This document shows positions 56,970 to 64,000 of a stretch of DNA of 64,000 nt, one piece after another (positions within the stretch are counted from its first letter, which is position 1; every line of letters starts with the position of its first letter). The translations under genes and the position numbers were made by a program. Under the pieces are notes generated by a model. That model made no database searches and was not told the origin of the DNA. It saw only the letters and a list, made by a program, of their open reading frames with translations. Location of the stretch: the NCBI GenBank assembly GCA_002719955.1, contig PBFW01000071.1, forward strand, positions 124,001 through 188,000, in the 5' to 3' direction. This DNA comes from Deltaproteobacteria bacterium. Its GTDB lineage: Bacteria > Myxococcota_A > UBA9160 > UBA4427.

Positions 56970-59900
56970 GTGCCCGCGCCCTTCGTTCATCTCCATCTGC
57001 ATACGCAATACTCACTGCTCGACGGTGCCATCAAGCATAATCCGCTCTTCGAGCGCGCTAACGCCGCGAATATGCCGGCGGTCGCCCAGACCGATCATGG
57101 CAATCTCTTCGGGACGGTCGAGTTCTACGAGAAGGCGCGGGCCAACGGCGTCAAGCCGATCATCGGCTGCGAACTTTATTTTGCCGGCGGTTCCCGTTTC
57201 GATCGCGAGAAGAAGCAGCGCGCGGAAACGGGCTACGACGCCATCAACCACCTTCTGCTCCTGGCGATGGATGCCACCGGCTACTCGAATCTGATGAAGC
57301 TCGTTTCGAAGGCGTATCTCGAGGGCTTCTATTACAAGCCGAGGATCGACTGGTCGCTCCTCGAAAAGCATCACCAGGGTCTGATCTGTACCTCCGGATG
57401 TTTGTCGGCCCCCGTTCCGCGAACGATCATCGCCCAGGAGGGCGACAAAGCCTGGACGATGGCGGAGGATTTTCAGCGCCTCTTTGGTGACCGCTACTAC
57501 CTCGAGGTTCAGCGCCACGGAATTCAGGATCAGGAGATCGTCAACCAGGAACTCTTCAAGATGCATCACGAAATGGGGATTCCCCTCGTGGCGACCAACG
57601 ATGCGCACTATCTGAATGAGCACGATCACGAGGATCACGATGTCCTGCTGTGTGTGGGGACGGCCGCGAACGTTTCGGACGAGAAGCGGTTCCGGTTCGA
57701 TGGCGCCGGCTTCTACGTGAAGGACGGGGATGCCATGCGGGAGATCTTTCACGACTACCCGCAGGCGGTCGAGAGCACCCTCGAGATCGCCGAGCGATGC
57801 GACGTCGAGATTCCCATGGGCGAGTACCATATGCCGGACTATCAGGTTCCGGCTGGGAAGAGCCTCGATGACGTGATGGAGGAGCAGGCCTGGACAGGTT
57901 TGCGCACGAAGCTCGGGATGGCGCCCGACGAGCCCTTCGAGGGGGATCGCAATCTCTACGTCGAGCGGCTCAATCACGAACTCGGCGTGATCAAGGAAAT
58001 GGGCTTCCCTGGCTATTTCCTGATCGTTGCGGATTTCATCAACTACGCGAAGGCCAACGATATCCCCGTCGGTCCGGGTCGCGGGAGCTCTGCGGGGAGC
58101 CTCGTCGCGTACGGGATGAATATCACGAATGTCGACCCGATTGAGTACGACATCATCTTCGAGCGTTTCCTGAATCCCGAGCGCATCTCGATGCCGGATA
58201 TCGATGTCGATTTCTGCATGCGCGGTCGGGAACAGGTGATCCGTTACGTCGCCGAAAAATACGATGGTGTGGCCCCGGAGCGAGTCGAGGGCGATCCGCG
58301 CCATGAACTCGACGGCCAATACGACGAGATGAAGGTCGCTCAGATCGTGACCTTCGGGACGCTTCAGGCGAAGGCGGCGATCCGGGATGTCGGCCGAGTA
58401 TTGGGGATGGGCTTCGGCGATGTCGATCGGATCGCAAAGCTGGTTCCCGAAATGCTCGGAATCAAGCTCGCCGACGCGATCGTCCAGTCCCCCGAGTTGC
58501 GTGCGGCCATGGATTCGGACGGGCAGGTCAAACGACTCCTCGATACGGCGATGACCCTCGAGGGTCTGCCCCGCCATGCCTCGAAACACGCGGCGGGCGT
58601 CGTCATCGGGACGAGGCCGCTCATCGATATGGTGCCGCTCTACAAGGACAGCAAGTCCGGCGACGTGATGACTCAGTACAATATGGGCTGCGTCGAGCAG
58701 ATCGGGCTCATTAAATTCGACTTCCTGGGCCTGAAGACGTTGACCCTGATGGCGGATGCCGAGCGCATGATCCGCAAGAAGGAGGGCTTCGAGGATTTCG
58801 ACGTCAACGCGATTCCGATGGACGACGAAACGACCTTCGACCTGCTGTGTGGGGGGGATACCGAAGGCGTATTTCAGGTGGAATCCTCGGGCATGACGGA
58901 TCTCGTGCTCAAACTGAAGCCGCGAACCTTTCGGGAGATCATCCCGCTCGTCGCGCTCTATCGGCCCGGCCCCCTCCAGTCGGGCATGGTCGACGACTAC
59001 GTCGCTCGGAAATCGGGTGCGACCAAGACGGAATATCTCCATCCCTCGATCGTCGATCTCACGGAGGAGACGCTCGGCGTCATCGTCTATCAGGATCAGG
59101 TCCTTCAAATCGCGCAGAGGATGGCGGGCTACAGCCTGGGCGAGGCGGATATGCTTCGTCGTGCGATGGGCAAGAAGAAGGCCGATGTCATGCAGAAGCA
59201 GCGTCAGCGCTTCGTCGATGGCGCCGCCGAGAACCACATCGACAAGGGCGAAGCGGGCCGGGTCTTCGATCTGATCGTCGAGTTCGCGGGCTATGGCTTC
59301 CCAAAAGCGCACTCGACGGCGTATGCGTACATCACCTACCAGACCGCCTATTTGAAGGCGAATCACCCCGCGGAATATCTCGCTTCCGTCCTGACGATCG
59401 AATCGGTGAACCACGATCGCCTGTCTCGCTATATCGCACACGTCCGCGAAAAGGGGATCGAGATCCTGCCGCCGGACACGAACGAGTCGGAGCAGGATTT
59501 CGGCGTGGTCGAGGGCGCGATCCGCTTCGGCTTCGCCGGGATCAAGAATGTCGGCGCCGGGGCGATCGAGGTGATTCTCGAAGCCCGGCGATCCGCGGGC
59601 CCCTTCAAGAGTCTTTTCGATTTCGCGGATCGGGTGGACGCGAGGAAGGTCAATCGACGTGTGGTCGAAGCGCTCGTGAAATGCGGTGCATTCGATTCCC
59701 TGCACGCCGCGCGCGCATCTGCCTGGGCGTCGATCGATTTCGCGCTCGAGCGAGCGGCGGCGGCTCAGCGCGATCGAGCGGTCGGGCAGGAGAGCCTCTT
59801 CGGTGGGATGAACGAGGGGGGGGGGCTCGACGAGCCCAAACTCGTCGAGACCGCCAATTGGGGAGAGCGCGAGCGCCTGAGTCACGAAAAGGAGCTCCTG

Positions 59901-60530
59901 GGCTTCTATGTGACCGGGCATCCGCTGAGTTCGGTCGGGCCCCTGCTCGCGCGGTTCACGGATACGACGGCGCTCGCCACCGAGGGAAAGGGCGGGCGAG
60001 AGATCCGCGCCGGCGGGCTGCTGACCAGCCTTCGCGAGACCCGCACCAAGCGGGGTCAGCGCATGGGATTCGGTCAGTTCGAGGATCTCGAGGGCGGCTT
60101 CGAGCTGGTGATCTTCAGCGAGCCTTTCGAGCAGCACGTCGAGTTGTTGCGCCTGGCCAAGGACGAGACGAATTCCGACGGCGAGCGAGGACCGATTCCG
60201 CTGGTCATCCGCGGCACCCTCGAGGAGGGCGATCCGCCCAAGATCCTGGTGCGCGACGTGACACGCCTCGATCAGGCGGAGGGGAAATTATCCGCGAGCC
60301 TGCGGCTTCGGGTGCAGTCGCCGGACGTGACCCGCGATCGATTGATTGCGCTCAAACGACTGCTGGAATCCCACGCCGGGGATTGCGGTGTCTATCTCCA
60401 TATCACGATTCCGGGTGAGAGCGAAACCGTACTCGGGGTCGGCGGGATTCGCGGAGTGGCGCCCTCGGTCGAACTCTGCAGGGAAGTCGACCGGCTCTTC
60501 GGGCGGCCGGTGACGGAGCGAGCATTATGA
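56970..60530 (+). CDS. dnaE: DNA polymerase III subunit alpha
   Basis: This 1186-residue replicative polymerase has an N-terminal PHP domain (HLHLHTQYSLLDG, AQTDHGNL, TNDAHYLNEHDHEDHD). The palm carries its catalytic Asp pair in PDIDVDF near residue 412, after VGPGRGSSAGSLVAYG near 365; the third Asp follows in LIKFDFLGLKTLT. The beta-clamp-binding and OB-fold parts follow (GLLTSLRETRTKRGQRMGF). It is the DnaE1 type, with normal length. The PHP residues look more complete than in enterobacteria, so a metal-bound PHP is possible. The GTG start is 15 bases after guaA, and the end overlaps the next gene by four bases. Confidence 0.97.
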   Translation: MPAPFVHLHLHTQYSLLDGAIKHNPLFERANAANMPAVAQTDHGNLFGTVEFYEKARANGVKPIIGCELYFAGGSRFDREKKQRAETGYDAINHLLLLAMDATGYSNLMKLVSKAYLEGFYYKPRIDWSLLEKHHQGLICTSGCLSAPVPRTIIAQEGDKAWTMAEDFQRLFGDRYYLEVQRHGIQDQEIVNQELFKMHHEMGIPLVATNDAHYLNEHDHEDHDVLLCVGTAANVSDEKRFRFDGAGFYVKDGDAMREIFHDYPQAVESTLEIAERCDVEIPMGEYHMPDYQVPAGKSLDDVMEEQAWTGLRTKLGMAPDEPFEGDRNLYVERLNHELGVIKEMGFPGYFLIVADFINYAKANDIPVGPGRGSSAGSLVAYGMNITNVDPIEYDIIFERFLNPERISMPDIDVDFCMRGREQVIRYVAEKYDGVAPERVEGDPRHELDGQYDEMKVAQIVTFGTLQAKAAIRDVGRVLGMGFGDVDRIAKLVPEMLGIKLADAIVQSPELRAAMDSDGQVKRLLDTAMTLEGLPRHASKHAAGVVIGTRPLIDMVPLYKDSKSGDVMTQYNMGCVEQIGLIKFDFLGLKTLTLMADAERMIRKKEGFEDFDVNAIPMDDETTFDLLCGGDTEGVFQVESSGMTDLVLKLKPRTFREIIPLVALYRPGPLQSGMVDDYVARKSGATKTEYLHPSIVDLTEETLGVIVYQDQVLQIAQRMAGYSLGEADMLRRAMGKKKADVMQKQRQRFVDGAAENHIDKGEAGRVFDLIVEFAGYGFPKAHSTAYAYITYQTAYLKANHPAEYLASVLTIESVNHDRLSRYIAHVREKGIEILPPDTNESEQDFGVVEGAIRFGFAGIKNVGAGAIEVILEARRSAGPFKSLFDFADRVDARKVNRRVVEALVKCGAFDSLHAARASAWASIDFALERAAAAQRDRAVGQESLFGGMNEGGGLDEPKLVETANWGERERLSHEKELLGFYVTGHPLSSVGPLLARFTDTTALATEGKGGREIRAGGLLTSLRETRTKRGQRMGFGQFEDLEGGFELVIFSEPFEQHVELLRLAKDETNSDGERGPIPLVIRGTLEEGDPPKILVRDVTRLDQAEGKLSASLRLRVQSPDVTRDRLIALKRLLESHAGDCGVYLHITIPGESETVLGVGGIRGVAPSVELCREVDRLFGRPVTERAL

Positions 60531-61513
60531 TTTCGATGAATCGAGGCGGGTGCAGGGGCGGGCGATGCCAGCCCCTTGCCTGCATGACGGCTGCGATCAG
60601 CGTGTTCCTGGGGCTGATCGGGGCGTGGGCTGGGACGGCGCGGTCGGAACTTCAGCGCGTCGAGGCCGTCGGTATCTATGGGATTCGCGATTCGATGCGC
60701 ACACGCGTCATCCCGCGTGACGAGGCCATCGCGCGTGCGCGCTGGGAAGGCGTCTCCCGCGTCGCCCTCGAGCTGATCGGCGAATCCGCGCCGGAGCTGC
60801 TCGAAGACGAGTTCGCGGAGGTGCTCGAGCGCCTCGAAAACGAGGCGCTCCTTCCCGACCTCGGCGACGAACTCGTGCCGCCCCTCGAGTCGACTGACGC
60901 ACCGCCGATCGGCGATCCGGCGAGTCTGGCCCCGCTGCCGGGCGACGCACGGCTCGACCGCGAGGCACCGACCGAGGACGAGGTGGCGATCCTCGAGTCC
61001 GCCCTCGGCAAGGATATGCTCCCCTATACGCGCAGCTACCGAATCCTCGAGGATCAGGGGGAATTGCCAGTCCTCTTCGCGGATGCGCCTGGCATCGAGA
61101 CGGAATATGTCATCGTCGTCGAAGTGGTCGTGGATGTCGCCCGAGTCAGCTCGGCGCTCGAGCGGGCGGGGCTCGTGACGGCGTTGGATCCGGAGACGCC
61201 GGATGAGGCGTTGATTCTCGAAGTGGTCGGTTTGGCTCGCTACGAGGCGCTCGAGGCGGTTCTCGCCGCGTTGCGGGGGCAACTGGGCGCGACGCGGGTC
61301 CAAACCCTGGTTTTCGAACGCGAAAGGCAGATCCTGGCGGTCGAAGGGCCCTTCGGCGAGGAATCGCTCTCCAGCTGGTTGGCTCGCTATCGCAATCCAC
61401 AGCTGATCCTCGAGCCGCTCGGCGTCGACCCCCGTTCCGGTCGGATCCGGGTGATGGGCCGGTGGTTTTCCGAGAGCGCTGAATCCGGTCCTGATGCGGA
61501 ACCGCCGAGCTGA
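60527..61513 (+). CDS. Hypothetical exported protein
   Basis: This 328-residue protein has an N-terminal hydrophobic segment (LACMTAAISVFLGLIGAWAG, about residues 18-37) serving as signal peptide or anchor. The region after it (VEAVGIYGIRD, then PRDEAIARARWEGVSRVALE) resembles the start of FlgT-N/DUF2066-like envelope proteins, in which a conserved Ala-rich helix follows a short strand. The middle is acidic and the C-terminus repeats an alpha/beta unit (EALILEVVGLARYEALEAVL). I cannot assign a function. It overlaps the dnaE stop by four bases (ATGA), so it is made from the same transcript. A second ATG three codons later is an equally possible start. Confidence 0.65.
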   Translation: MISMNRGGCRGGRCQPLACMTAAISVFLGLIGAWAGTARSELQRVEAVGIYGIRDSMRTRVIPRDEAIARARWEGVSRVALELIGESAPELLEDEFAEVLERLENEALLPDLGDELVPPLESTDAPPIGDPASLAPLPGDARLDREAPTEDEVAILESALGKDMLPYTRSYRILEDQGELPVLFADAPGIETEYVIVVEVVVDVARVSSALERAGLVTALDPETPDEALILEVVGLARYEALEAVLAALRGQLGATRVQTLVFERERQILAVEGPFGEESLSSWLARYRNPQLILEPLGVDPRSGRIRVMGRWFSESAESGPDAEPPS

Positions 61514-61590
61514 CTTGGCCGAGAGTACCCTGAAATTCGGCTCATCATCCTCTAATTGGCCTCAGAGAGCGCTTTCCATTTCGGAACCGA

Positions 61591-61619
61591 TTGACACGCC
61601 CAAATCAAAAGGCTAATTA
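61591..61619 (+). promoter_or_regulatory. Promoter of tRNA-Val and thrS
   Basis: A perfect -35 TTGACA (61591-61596) is followed after 17 bases by TAATTA (61614-61619), a weak match to the -10 box, then a GC-rich CCGCCGCC stretch at 61622-61629. A GC-rich discriminator after the -10 box is typical of stable-RNA promoters under stringent control. Confidence 0.55.
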
Positions 61620-61642
61620 AACCGCCGCCTTAGCTGGGTTTT

Positions 61643-61719
61643 AGGCACGTAGCTCAGGGGTTTAGAGCACCGCCTTGACATGGCGGGGGTCGGCGGTTCA
61701 ATTCCGCCCGTGCCTACCA
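61643..61719 (+). tRNA. tRNA-Val(GAC)
   Basis: A full cloverleaf can be drawn: acceptor AGGCACG with CGTGCCT, D arm GCTC/GAGC, anticodon arm CCGCC-TTGACAT-GGCGG with anticodon GAC at 61677-61679, variable loop GGGTC, and T arm GGCGG-TTCAATT-CCGCC. The discriminator is A and the CCA end is encoded. It reads GUC and GUU valine codons. It lies on the same strand as thrS, 278 bases upstream of its start, without a terminator between them, so processing from a joint transcript is likely. Confidence 0.95.
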
Positions 61720-61757
61720 GCTAGGGGAAAATTCCCTTGGTATTGAAAAACGCGGTT

Positions 61758-61795
61758 CGGGATGCGTGATCGGTTCCTCCCTGACGGGCATCCCG
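61758..61795 (+). other. Leader hairpin upstream of thrS
   Basis: CGGGATGC (61758-61765) pairs exactly with GCATCCCG (61788-61795). The loop contains TTCCTCCC, complementary to a Shine-Dalgarno sequence. The stem also covers the ATG of the small frame at 61762. No T run follows. It could influence translation of the leader frame or of thrS; this is inference. Confidence 0.4.
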
Positions 61796-62001
61796 GATTC
61801 GGAGCGCGGCAGCGAGCGGCTCGTGGGCTGTCCGGGATGATCCGCCGACGTGAGGGCGATCGGTGGGACAGCGTTGATTCGAGGAGCGCAGTGGTGCGTG
61901 GTGTGGGAAATCCGGAAGTGCAGTACGCGCAGCTCGACTTCGATGCCGTCGCCCGATGCCTTGCTCTGCGTGCGCAGCTGAGCGCGCCTGGTTTCCGATG
62001 A
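61762..62001 (+). CDS. Possible 79-residue leader ORF coupled to thrS
   Basis: The frame opens with an ATG inside the hairpin stem and ends with a TGA that overlaps the thrS ATG (ATGA at 61998-62001). Its sequence is arginine-rich and matches no family. Its only support is position: thrS has no recognisable ribosome binding site of its own, so termination-coupled re-initiation from this frame is a plausible way to translate it. It may equally be a chance frame in GC-rich DNA. Confidence 0.25.
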   Translation: MRDRFLPDGHPGFGARQRAARGLSGMIRRREGDRWDSVDSRSAVVRGVGNPEVQYAQLDFDAVARCLALRAQLSAPGFR

Positions 62002-63941
62002 GTGACTCGATCCAGATTACGCTGCCCGATGGCCAGGAACTCGACTTCGAGGGCGGTGTGACCGTGCTCGAAGTGGCCGAGCGGATCGGCCCGGGTCTCG
62101 CCAAAGCCGCACTCGCGGGGCGCATCGACGGCCAGATAGTGGATCTTCGCCTCCCTCTCCACGAGAGCGCAGCGCTCGAGATCGTGACGAACAGGGACGA
62201 GGCCGGCGGAGAGATCATCCGCCACTCGGCGGAGCACGTGATGGCCGATGCGGTCAAGCGACTCTTCCCGGAAGCCCAGGTCGATGCCGGCCGATCCGAT
62301 CATAGCGAGAAATTCCAGTACGATTTCCTTGTGGAGGAGCCCTTCACGCCCGAGGATATCGAGCGGATCGAAAAGGAGATGCACTCGATCCTCTCGCAGG
62401 CCACGCCCTTCACGCGGGAAGTCATGACACGCGAGGAGGCGGCTTCGCTCTTTCGTTCGTTGGGCGAGGAATTGAAGCTTTCACGCCTCGGCGATATTCC
62501 CGAAGACGCGGAGATCACGATCTTTCGTCACGGTCCGTTTGCCGATCTCTGCCGCGGGCCCCACGTGGGTCACACCAAGCAGATTGGTGCGATCAAACTC
62601 CTCGAGTCCTCCGGAACCTATTTCCGGGGCGACGAGAGGGGTCCGAAACTGCAGCGGATCTACGGAACGGCCTTCGAAAGCAAGAAGGCCCTCAAAAGTC
62701 ATCTCGCGCGTCTCGAGGAAGCCAAGAAGCGAGATCATCGTCGCGTCGGGCAGGAGCTCGGCCTCTTCCATCTCGACGCGCTCGCCCCCGGCTCTCCCTT
62801 CTATCTGCCCAAGGGCATGACGCTCTACAACGAGCTGATCCGTTTCGTTCAGGACCTCTATCCAAAATACGGGTACAACGAGGTCATGACCCCGCAGCTT
62901 TTTCGCTCGGAACTCTTCAAGACGTCTGGCCACTACGACAAATTCTACGACGACATGTATTGGTTCGAGGGCTCCGATGAGGGCGAAGAGCTCGGTGTCA
63001 AGGCGATGAATTGCCCCGGGCATTGCCATCTCTTTTCGACGGGCGTGCGCAGCTATCGCGAGTTGCCGATCCGCTGGGCCGAGTTCTCCCGGCTCCATCG
63101 CAACGAACGCAGTGGCACCTTGAACGGCATCACCCGTGTCCGCACTTTTGCCCAGGACGACGCTCATATCTACTGCGAGCCCGACCAGGTCCCGGAGGAG
63201 ATCGACAGCTTCTTCCGGATGACCGCCGAGGTCTACGAGAAACTCGGCGTCGAGGGTGTCGAAATGGCGGTGTCGACTCGATCCGAGGAATTTCTCGGTG
63301 AGCCCGAGGATTGGGATATCGCCGAAAAGGCCTTGATCGAGGCGGTCGAGCGAGCCGGATTCAGATGCCGGATCAAGGAGGGCGAAGCCGCCTTCTACGC
63401 GCCCAAGGTCGAGGCCGATTTCAAGGATGTGCTCGGCCGGTCCTGGACCCTGGCGACGATCCAGATCGATATGGCGATGCCGGGGCGATTCGGGCTCGGG
63501 TACGTTGGCCGCGACGGCGAACTCCACCAACCGGCCATGCTGCATCGGGCCGTGCTGGGCTCGCTCGAACGCTTCATCGGCATTTATATCGAGCATACCG
63601 GCGGGGATTTCCCGTTCTGGCTCTCTCCGCTACAAGTGGTGGTTCTGCCGATTTCGGACCGTCATTCCGCGCGGGGTCAGGAAATTCGATCCGCACTCTC
63701 TTCCGCCCATATACGTGCGGAAGTCGACGATCGGAGCGAGACTCTCGGATTCCGAATTCGGGATGCCGAGAAACAGAAGATTCCGCTCACCTTGGTGATC
63801 GGAGACGAGGAAGTCGAGCGGGGAACGGTTTCCCCGCGATTGCGAAAATCCAAGCAGGCATTGGATGCGATGTCGGCGGATGCACTCGTGAAAGAGCTGC
63901 AGGCCGCGAATGCCGAACGTCGCTTAGCCCCATTGGCCTGA
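61998..63941 (+). CDS. thrS: Threonyl-tRNA synthetase
   Basis: This 647-residue class II synthetase has an N-terminal TGS domain (SIQITLPDGQELDFEGGVTV). The editing domain has HSAEHVMADAVK and the second His-Cys site (DLCRGPHVGHT). The catalytic core has the zinc ligands in AMNCPGHCHLF, motif 2 RWAEFSRLHRNERSG, and motif 3 AVLGSLERFIG. The C-terminal anticodon-binding domain ends QAANAERRLAPLA. All is normal in length and order. The ATG at 61998 is chosen as the family N-terminus begins there; no clear ribosome site precedes it. It is followed by infC, the standard thrS-infC order. Confidence 0.96.
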   Translation: MSDSIQITLPDGQELDFEGGVTVLEVAERIGPGLAKAALAGRIDGQIVDLRLPLHESAALEIVTNRDEAGGEIIRHSAEHVMADAVKRLFPEAQVDAGRSDHSEKFQYDFLVEEPFTPEDIERIEKEMHSILSQATPFTREVMTREEAASLFRSLGEELKLSRLGDIPEDAEITIFRHGPFADLCRGPHVGHTKQIGAIKLLESSGTYFRGDERGPKLQRIYGTAFESKKALKSHLARLEEAKKRDHRRVGQELGLFHLDALAPGSPFYLPKGMTLYNELIRFVQDLYPKYGYNEVMTPQLFRSELFKTSGHYDKFYDDMYWFEGSDEGEELGVKAMNCPGHCHLFSTGVRSYRELPIRWAEFSRLHRNERSGTLNGITRVRTFAQDDAHIYCEPDQVPEEIDSFFRMTAEVYEKLGVEGVEMAVSTRSEEFLGEPEDWDIAEKALIEAVERAGFRCRIKEGEAAFYAPKVEADFKDVLGRSWTLATIQIDMAMPGRFGLGYVGRDGELHQPAMLHRAVLGSLERFIGIYIEHTGGDFPFWLSPLQVVVLPISDRHSARGQEIRSALSSAHIRAEVDDRSETLGFRIRDAEKQKIPLTLVIGDEEVERGTVSPRLRKSKQALDAMSADALVKELQAANAERRLAPLA

Positions 63942-63954
63942 GGAGGAAAGTCAA

Positions 63955-64000
63955 ATACCTGCCCGATCTAAGTTCAGAATCGTAGCTCCGGAACGCGACG
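63955..64000 (+). CDS. infC: Translation initiation factor IF-3 (start only, cut by window end)
   Basis: Fourteen bases after thrS stops, and eight bases after a perfect AGGAGG (63941-63946), a frame begins with ATA at 63955 and stays open to the window end, reading I-P-A-R-S-K-F-R-I-V-A-P-E-R-D. The basic N-terminus, the position after thrS and the absence of ATG, GTG or TTG between the ribosome site and the frame all fit infC. IF-3 genes elsewhere use rare start codons, usually ATT, so that IF-3 can repress its own translation. Only 15 codons are visible, so the product call rests mainly on gene order. Confidence 0.65.
   Translation, partial: MPARSKFRIVAPERD

Noticed and set aside
57012-60137. 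A 1041-codon open frame on the minus strand opposite dnaE
   Set aside because: Same cause as above; dnaE is certain, and the antisense product has no recognisable domains or ribosome site.
61720-61997. T-box riboswitch upstream of thrS
   Set aside because: No T-box sequence (TGGNACCGCG-like) or terminator/antiterminator pair is present.

Overview
The window is high-GC chromosomal DNA, essentially all protein coding, from a Gram-negative bacterium. The gene order tilS-ftsH-cdaA-cdaR-glmM-(pdxJ slot)-nnrD-tsaE, an MglA-type GTPase, DUF4388 signalling proteins and a fused B12 mutase point to the deltaproteobacterial radiation (Myxococcota, Binatota or a similar lineage). This placement is inferred from gene content and was not tested by a tree. 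Starts are often TTG or GTG, and no rRNA, CRISPR array or insertion sequence is visible.

Layout. 1-8.2 kb is a loosely packed accessory region: an exported beta-helix protein, an exported DUF3604 protein, a c-type haem protein gene broken by an amber codon just after its signal peptide (with twin 17-bp operators upstream), an MFS transporter, and remnants of a TPR protein and of a DUF6701 (MshQ-like) protein. 8.2-15.3 kb carries an acyltransferase, a second DUF3604 protein behind a short-chain dehydrogenase, an acyl-CoA dehydrogenase and an acyl-CoA synthetase. 15.4-30.8 kb is a long co-directional housekeeping run: tilS, ftsH, cdaA, cdaR, glmM, a degenerate PdxJ homologue, nnrD, a TsaE-HhH fusion, a YihY-type membrane protein, a cysteine desulfurase, mnmA, rnc and era. 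30.9-38.1 kb is a B12-dependent acyl-CoA mutase module: MerR regulator, IcmF-type fused mutase, methylmalonyl-CoA mutase and MeaB. It is followed by mglA. 39.1-42.8 kb is a four-gene minus-strand cassette (DUF1214, SDR, SnoaL, sulfotransferase). 43.4-47.3 kb holds ribBA and a MoxR/VWA pair. 48.0-53.4 kb holds miaB and a three-gene signalling set (REC-GAF-degenerate GGDEF, pseudo-receiver-DUF4388, cyclic-nucleotide-binding fold). 53.7-64 kb holds guaB, guaA, dnaE, an exported protein, tRNA-Val(GAC), thrS and the first codons of infC, which appears to use an AUA start.

The most unusual signals are: (1) a minus-strand transcription unit at 47.58-47.75 kb with a near-consensus sigma70 promoter, about 138 nt of highly structured RNA and an intrinsic terminator, i.e. 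a probable undescribed small RNA; (2) a PdxJ-fold protein that has lost its catalytic histidines and glutamate but keeps the pdxJ position in the glmM-nnrD cluster; (3) a TsaE ATPase joined in frame to a membrane-anchored helix-hairpin-helix domain; (4) twin 17-bp palindromes flanking a -10 element upstream of the amber-interrupted haem protein gene; and (5) a perfect 19-bp dyad upstream of guaB.
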